From contig NZ_WBOF01000001.1 in assembly GCF_009569385.1 (NCBI RefSeq), forward strand, positions 5,961,501 through 6,025,500: DNA of 64,000 bases, read 5' to 3'. Both the position numbers and the translations under genes were made by a program. Position 1 is the first letter of the stretch, and each line of letters begins with the position of its first letter. Positions 51,956-64,000 of the stretch are shown in pieces. Origin of the DNA: Streptomyces kaniharaensis. GTDB taxonomy: Bacteria; Actinomycetota; Actinomycetes; Streptomycetales; Streptomycetaceae. The notes beneath the pieces are model-generated. The model ran no database searches and was not told the origin of the DNA. It saw nothing but the letters and a program-made list of their open reading frames with translations.

Positions 51956-53256
51956 CCGCACCCGTGGTACTGGACCGCGCGGATCTGCACGCCTCGCTCG
52001 CCGACCCCGCCCTGCTGTCGATGAACTTCCTCAACGAGGTGGCGGGCCGCTTCCCAGAGGCGGTCTCCTTCGCCCCGGGCCGGCCCACCGAGGACCTCTT
52101 CGACCCGGCCGATCTGCACCGCTACCTCGACACCTACCGCCGCTACCTGGCCGAGCACAAGGGCTACGACGAGGCCCGGGTGCGGCGGGAGCTGTTCCAG
52201 TACGGCCGCACCAAGGGAATCGTCCACGAGCTGATCGCCCGGCAGCTCGAACAGGACGAGGGCATCACCGTGGACCCGGAGGCCGTCGTGGTCACCGTGG
52301 GCGCCCAGGAGGCACTGTGGCTGGTGCTGCGCGCCCTGCGGGCGGGCGAGCGTGACGTCGTGCTCGCGGTGGACCCCACCTACGTCGGCCTGACCGGCGC
52401 CGCCCGGCTGGTGGACCTGCCCGTGCGGCCGGTCCACGAAGGCCCTCGGGGCGTGCGCCCCGAGGACGTCCTGGAGCGGATCCGGGAGGTCCGCGCGGCG
52501 GGGGAGCGGCCCCGGGCGCTGTACCTGGTGCCCGACTTCTCCAACCCCAGCGGCCACTCGATGGACGTGCGGACCCGCCACCGGCTGCTGGAGATCGCCG
52601 CCGAGGAGGACATCCTCCTCCTGGAGGACAACCCCTACGGCTACTTCCGGGCCGCCGGGAGCGGCAGGCCCCCGACCCTGAAGGCACTCGACACCGGGCA
52701 GCGCGTGGTCTACCTCGGGTCGCTGGCGAAGACCTGCTTCCCCGGCGCCCGGGTGGGATTCGCCGTGGCGGACCAGCGCGTCGCGGGCCCGGAGGAGACC
52801 CTGTTCGCCGACGAGCTGTCGCGGGCCAAGAGCATGGTCACCGTCAACACCTCGCCGGTGAGCCAGGCCCTGGTGGGAGGCATGCTGCTGGAACACGGCG
52901 GCAGCCTGCTCCGCGCCAACCGGCGCCAGATCGGCATCTACCGGCGCAACCTCAAACGTCTCGTCCAGGGCCTGCACCGGCGCTTCGCCGAACTGCCCGG
53001 GGTGCACTGGAACACCCCCGCCGGCGGCTTCTTCGTGGTGCTCACCGTGCCGTTCGCCGTCACCGACGAACTGGTCGAACACGCCGCCGTACGGCACGGC
53101 GTGCTCTTCACCCCGATGCGCCACTTCAGCGACGACGACCGCACGTGCCACCAACTCCGCCTCTCCTGCAGCTCCTTGACCCCTGACCAGATCGACACCG
53201 GGCTGGACCGGCTGGCCGCCCTGATCGCCGAGCGCACCTCGACGCCGGGTGCCTGA
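51952..53256 (+). CDS. hpgT: 4-hydroxyphenylglycine aminotransferase
   Basis: A 434-aa fold-type I aminotransferase. The PLP lysine is Lys260 in LGSLAKTCFPGARVGF. VPDFSNPSGHSM contains the conserved Asn-Pro, and the cofactor-binding Asp is in LLLEDNPYGY. HpgT transaminates 4-hydroxyphenylglyoxylate to L-4-hydroxyphenylglycine using tyrosine as amino donor, regenerating 4-hydroxyphenylpyruvate for HmaS. So HmaS-Hmo-HpgT form a self-feeding cycle. No prephenate dehydrogenase is in the window; primary metabolism can supply the initial 4-hydroxyphenylpyruvate. The next gene starts 37 bp later. Confidence 0.92.
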   Translation: MTAPVVLDRADLHASLADPALLSMNFLNEVAGRFPEAVSFAPGRPTEDLFDPADLHRYLDTYRRYLAEHKGYDEARVRRELFQYGRTKGIVHELIARQLEQDEGITVDPEAVVVTVGAQEALWLVLRALRAGERDVVLAVDPTYVGLTGAARLVDLPVRPVHEGPRGVRPEDVLERIREVRAAGERPRALYLVPDFSNPSGHSMDVRTRHRLLEIAAEEDILLLEDNPYGYFRAAGSGRPPTLKALDTGQRVVYLGSLAKTCFPGARVGFAVADQRVAGPEETLFADELSRAKSMVTVNTSPVSQALVGGMLLEHGGSLLRANRRQIGIYRRNLKRLVQGLHRRFAELPGVHWNTPAGGFFVVLTVPFAVTDELVEHAAVRHGVLFTPMRHFSDDDRTCHQLRLSCSSLTPDQIDTGLDRLAALIAERTSTPGA

Positions 53257-53293
53257 CACCCGCGGCGGACACGACCCGAGAAAAGGGACTCCC

Positions 53294-54814
53294 ATGTACA
53301 CCGAAGCGAGCGGTTCACGGTGGTCGCTCATCCACTCCCTGCTCGACGCCGTACGCCGCCACCACTCCTCGGTGGCGGTCGTCGACCGCGGCGTCGAGCA
53401 CAGTTACGCCGAACTCGACCGGCTGTCCGGCGAGATCGCCGGTGGCTTCGCCGCACGCGGCCTGGGACCGGGCAGCCTGGTCGCCGTCCACGGCCACCGG
53501 TCCTGGACACGCTGCGCCGCCGTGCTCGGCGCCTGGCGGGCCGGCGCCGGCGTGGTCTGCGTCGACCCCGGCATGCCCGCGCCCCGGGCCGCGAAGATCA
53601 CCCGGTTCAGCGACCTCGTGCTGCACGCCGACGGGGCCGGGCCGACCGGCCCGGGGGGCACCGAGCTCACCGTCGACGAGGTGCGCGGCAACCCACTGGA
53701 GGTGCCCAGGGAAGGCCCGGTCGGCTACGTCATTCCCACCTCGGGGTCCACCGGCGAGCCCAAGTCGGTGGCCGTGCCGCCGGGAGTCCTGGCCGCCCTC
53801 GGCGACTGGCACGTCCGGCACTGGTCGCACGACCGCCCGCCGCACACCCTGCAGGTGGCGTCCATCGGCTTCGACGTCGGCTACGAGGAACTGGTCGCCA
53901 CCTGGCTCGCCGGAGCCCGGCTGGTCGTGGTGGACGACGACCAGCGGCAGGACCCCTTCACGCTGATGGACGTGATCCGCGAGCACCGGGTGGCCCGGCT
54001 CTTCCTGCCGGTGGTGGGCCTGCACGCGCTGGCCACGGCCGCCGCGTTCGAACCGGACGCGATGCCCGACCTGCGGGAGATCGCCGTGGCGGGCGAGCGC
54101 CTCGTCGTCAACGCCGAGGTCCGCGGGTTCTGCGCGTCGGGCGGCATCACGCTGGTCAACGAGTACGGGCCCAGCGAAACCCATGTCGTCACCCAGTACC
54201 GGCTGGCCCCCCACGAGGCCGCCGACTGGCCCGACCATCCGCCGATCGGACGCGCGATCGCCGGAGCGGAACTGCTGCGCCACACGGACGGCGTGCTGCG
54301 GCCCTTCGCCCCGGGCGAGGAGGCCGAACTGATGGTCGCCGGCGGCAGCGTCGGCATCGGCTACCTCGGCGACCAGGAGCTCACCGACGCCAGGTTCCGC
54401 ACCCTGCCGCACGACGACGGCGCGCCGCGCCGCTGCTACGCCACCGGTGACCTGGTCCGCTTCGACGGCACCGACTTCCACTTCGTGGCACGGGCCGACG
54501 ACCAGCTCAAGGTGAACGGCTACCGCGTCGAGCCCGGTGAGGTCGAAGCGGTCCTCAACGCGCTGCCGGGCGTGCGCCGGGCCGTGGTGGTGGCCGTGGA
54601 GGTCGCCGGCTCCCGCCGGCTCGCCGCCGCCTACACCCGAACGGCGACCGACGGCACGCAGCCCGAACAGCTGGCCGCGCACTGCGCCGCGCACCTGCCC
54701 GCGTACATGGTGCCCAAGCACTTCCACGCGCTGGAGGAACTGCCGGTGACCGCGAACGGAAAGGTCGACCGGGCAGGGCTGCGCGCTCTGTTCGGCACGG
54801 TCCGCACCGCCTGA
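53294..54814 (+). CDS. Stand-alone NRPS adenylation domain, atypical pocket
   Basis: A 506-aa single A domain with no PCP. Core motifs are present: A3 PTSGSTGEPKS, A5 NEYGPSETH, A7 YATGDLV, A8 FVARADDQLKVNGYRVEPGE, A10 NGKVDR. An eye alignment gives the pocket D-V-E-F-A-A-E-V-V-K. It resembles the Pro-type code (DVQLIAHVVK) but has two acidic residues (E239, E322) that would suit a basic side chain. Paired with the next gene, a PCP-E didomain without its own A domain, it probably loads that PCP in trans. Start at ATG after AAAAGGG. Confidence 0.88.
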   Translation: MYTEASGSRWSLIHSLLDAVRRHHSSVAVVDRGVEHSYAELDRLSGEIAGGFAARGLGPGSLVAVHGHRSWTRCAAVLGAWRAGAGVVCVDPGMPAPRAAKITRFSDLVLHADGAGPTGPGGTELTVDEVRGNPLEVPREGPVGYVIPTSGSTGEPKSVAVPPGVLAALGDWHVRHWSHDRPPHTLQVASIGFDVGYEELVATWLAGARLVVVDDDQRQDPFTLMDVIREHRVARLFLPVVGLHALATAAAFEPDAMPDLREIAVAGERLVVNAEVRGFCASGGITLVNEYGPSETHVVTQYRLAPHEAADWPDHPPIGRAIAGAELLRHTDGVLRPFAPGEEAELMVAGGSVGIGYLGDQELTDARFRTLPHDDGAPRRCYATGDLVRFDGTDFHFVARADDQLKVNGYRVEPGEVEAVLNALPGVRRAVVVAVEVAGSRRLAAAYTRTATDGTQPEQLAAHCAAHLPAYMVPKHFHALEELPVTANGKVDRAGLRALFGTVRTA

Positions 54815-54850
54815 GAAACCCGCGACAGAACGAGAACAAGGCAGACAACG

Positions 54851-56554
54851 ATGGAGATCGACGTGACAACGCCGGAGCAGATCCTGTGCGGCGTGCTGGC
54901 GGACCTGTTCGCGGTGCCGCAGGTCCGACCGCAGGACGGCTTCGTCCGGCTGGGCGGCGACAGCATCATCGCCGTCCAGGTCGTCGGCGCCGCCCGCAGG
55001 GCCGGACTGGCCGTCACCGTCCGCGACGTGCTGACCCAGCCGGACGTGGCGGCCCTGGCCGCCACCGCCCGACCGCTGGCGCCCGCCGGCCCGGCCGGCG
55101 AGGACGACGGCACCGGGCCGATCCGTCCGACGCCGATCATGCACTGGCTGCGTGAGCGCGGCGGACCGGCCGACAGCTACTACCAGTTCCTGGTGGTGCG
55201 CACCCCGGCGGAACTGACCGAGGAGGCCGCGCACACGGTGCTGCAGGCTGTCCTCGACCGGCACGACATGCTTCGGCTGCACACCGTCGACGGAGTGCCG
55301 CACACCCGGGCGGCCGGCACGGTCAGGGCCGAGGACTGTCTCGTCCGGGTCCGAACGGACGGCGCGGGAACCGCCGGGGAAGTCGAACGGGAGGTGCACG
55401 CGGCCCGGGACCGCCTGTCGACCGCGGACGGCGTGCTCGTCCAGGCCGTCTGGTTCGACGCGGGCCCGCACCGGCCCGGCCGCCTCGCCCTCGTCGTCAA
55501 CCACCTGGTCGTGGACGGAATCTCCTGGCGGGTGCTGACCGGCGACCTGGCGCAGGCGTGGGCGGCGGTCACGGCCGGCCGCGCCCCGCGCCTCGATCCC
55601 GTGCCCACCTCCTTCCGCCGCTGGTCCGAACTGCTCGCGGCGGAAGCCGCCGGCGACCGGAGCGCCGCCGAACTCCCGTACTGGAGCGACGTGCTGCGGC
55701 CGGGATCCGACCCCGTCGGCCGCCGTCCGCTCGACCCGGCCCGCGACCACGAGGACCTGGCCGCACACCTCGCCCTGAGCCTTCCCGCCGCCACGGTCGG
55801 GCCGCTGCTGACGTCGGTGGCCGACCGGCTGGGCGCGGACACCAACGAGCTGCTGCTGACCGGCCTCGCACTCGCCCTGGCCCGCTGGCCGGTCTGCGGG
55901 GCGAGCCTCCTGGTGGACCTGGAGGGGCACGGCCGCGAGGAGATCTCCGTCGAGGCCGATCTCTCCCGCACGGTCGGCTGGTTCACCACCCTCTTCCCCA
56001 CCCGCTTCGCGCTGGACGGGCTGGACGCATCCGACGCGGAGCACGGCGGCCCCACCGTCGCCCTCGCCCTGCGGCGGGTGAAGGAACAGCTGCGCGCGAT
56101 CCCCCGCAAGGGGCTCGGCTACGGCCTGCTGCGCCATCTCGACCCGCACGCCCGCCAGGTGCTGGCCGCCACGGACCCGGCGCAGCTCGGCTTCAACTAC
56201 CTCGGCCGCTTCGGCGGGGCAGGCGGCGCCGACTGGCAGCTGCTGCCTGAGTACGGTGCCCGGCTGGACGCCCCCGGCCCCGGCATGCCCATGGCGCACG
56301 CCGTCGAGGTCAACGCGTTCGTCCTCGACTCGGCCGACGGGCCCGTCCTGCACGCCGCCTGGGCCTGGGCGCCGGGCGTGCTCGACGAGCCGCAGGTGCG
56401 CGCCCTCGCCGAATCCTGGTTCCGGATGCTCACCGCCCTCGTCGCCCACGCCGACCGTCCGGACACCGGCGCCGCGGTCGCCGCCGATCTCACGCTCTCC
56501 TCGATCGACCAGGACGAGCTGGACGAACTCGCAGCCGCCCTCGACGTCCTCTGA
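54851..56554 (+). CDS. NRPS PCP-epimerization didomain
   Basis: A 567-aa protein. The N-terminal PCP carries RLGGDSIIA with phosphopantetheine Ser38; the GGDS form is typical of PCPs before epimerization domains. The E domain (about 90-550) has NHLVVDGISWRVL. Its expected HHxxxDG reads Asn217-His218, so the first histidine is changed while the second, the catalytic one, and Asp222 remain. Further E motifs are VDLEGHGREE, RTVGWFTTLFPT and FNYLGRF. It would convert the aminoacyl group loaded by the free A domain to the D form. The next C domain, at the start of the large NRPS, fits a D-acceptor (DCL) role. Confidence 0.92.
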   Translation: MEIDVTTPEQILCGVLADLFAVPQVRPQDGFVRLGGDSIIAVQVVGAARRAGLAVTVRDVLTQPDVAALAATARPLAPAGPAGEDDGTGPIRPTPIMHWLRERGGPADSYYQFLVVRTPAELTEEAAHTVLQAVLDRHDMLRLHTVDGVPHTRAAGTVRAEDCLVRVRTDGAGTAGEVEREVHAARDRLSTADGVLVQAVWFDAGPHRPGRLALVVNHLVVDGISWRVLTGDLAQAWAAVTAGRAPRLDPVPTSFRRWSELLAAEAAGDRSAAELPYWSDVLRPGSDPVGRRPLDPARDHEDLAAHLALSLPAATVGPLLTSVADRLGADTNELLLTGLALALARWPVCGASLLVDLEGHGREEISVEADLSRTVGWFTTLFPTRFALDGLDASDAEHGGPTVALALRRVKEQLRAIPRKGLGYGLLRHLDPHARQVLAATDPAQLGFNYLGRFGGAGGADWQLLPEYGARLDAPGPGMPMAHAVEVNAFVLDSADGPVLHAAWAWAPGVLDEPQVRALAESWFRMLTALVAHADRPDTGAAVAADLTLSSIDQDELDELAAALDVL

Positions 56555-56580
56555 CGCACTCCAGAAAGCGAACCCAGCCC

Positions 56581-64000
<7,420 letters not shown>

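Overview
The window is GC-rich actinomycete DNA, most likely from the Streptomyces/Kitasatospora group. The signs are strong third-position GC bias, frequent GTG starts, many 4-bp ATGA/GTGA start/stop overlaps, an AfsR-type SARP regulator, an LAxTG sortase substrate, and sugar ABC importers encoded without their own ATPase. I see no rRNA, tRNA, CRISPR array, transposase or phage gene.

Left third. 1-5345 (minus) is a five-gene operon in which every junction overlaps by exactly 4 bp: PaaK-type AMP ligase, MFS exporter, GNAT protein, LuxE-like acyl-protein synthetase, LuxC-like acyl-CoA reductase (cut by the window edge). It looks like a carboxylate-to-aldehyde or tailoring cassette, product unknown. 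Next come a DUF4232 lipoprotein, a PadR/ABC-ATPase/FtsX operon (6579-10241), and a sugar-uptake locus (10385-17172) with two binding proteins, a GH13 glucosidase and two permeases. The first permease carries an inserted Cna_B-like extracellular domain. A tandem-MerR regulator diverges from an erythromycin-esterase-like gene (17266-19221). A secreted protein, an ArsR-like regulator and a TPR-like gene follow.

Middle. 22201-32545 (minus) is a compact operon: WGR/DUF4132, MoxR AAA+ ATPase, DUF5682, VWA, SWIM zinc finger, then a tiny ORF. Content, order and sizes match the uncharacterised E. coli yehI-yehL-yehM-yehP-yehQ set, so this is a conserved system without an assigned function. It is followed by an Lrp/AsnC regulator divergent from a PLP decarboxylase, a sortase-anchored protein, a secreted GH5 glycosidase with three C-terminal repeats, and a serine beta-lactamase-like esterase.

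Right third. 40350-64000 is a nonribosomal peptide cluster. A SARP and a LuxR-type regulator (both minus) border a plus-strand operon: small exported peptide, 107-aa unknown protein, MbtH, DDAH-like amidinohydrolase, Fe(II)/2OG oxygenase, A-PCP didomain (glutamine-like code), type II thioesterase, HmaS, Hmo and HpgT (4-hydroxyphenylglycine pathway), a stand-alone A domain, a PCP-E didomain, and a large NRPS (C-A-PCP-C-A-PCP-C...) running off the window. Eye-read specificity codes give Ser for its first A domain and 4-hydroxyphenylglycine for its second, which agrees with the pathway genes beside it. The expected product is a peptide containing Hpg and Ser, a D-configured residue, and possibly a hydroxylated Gln.
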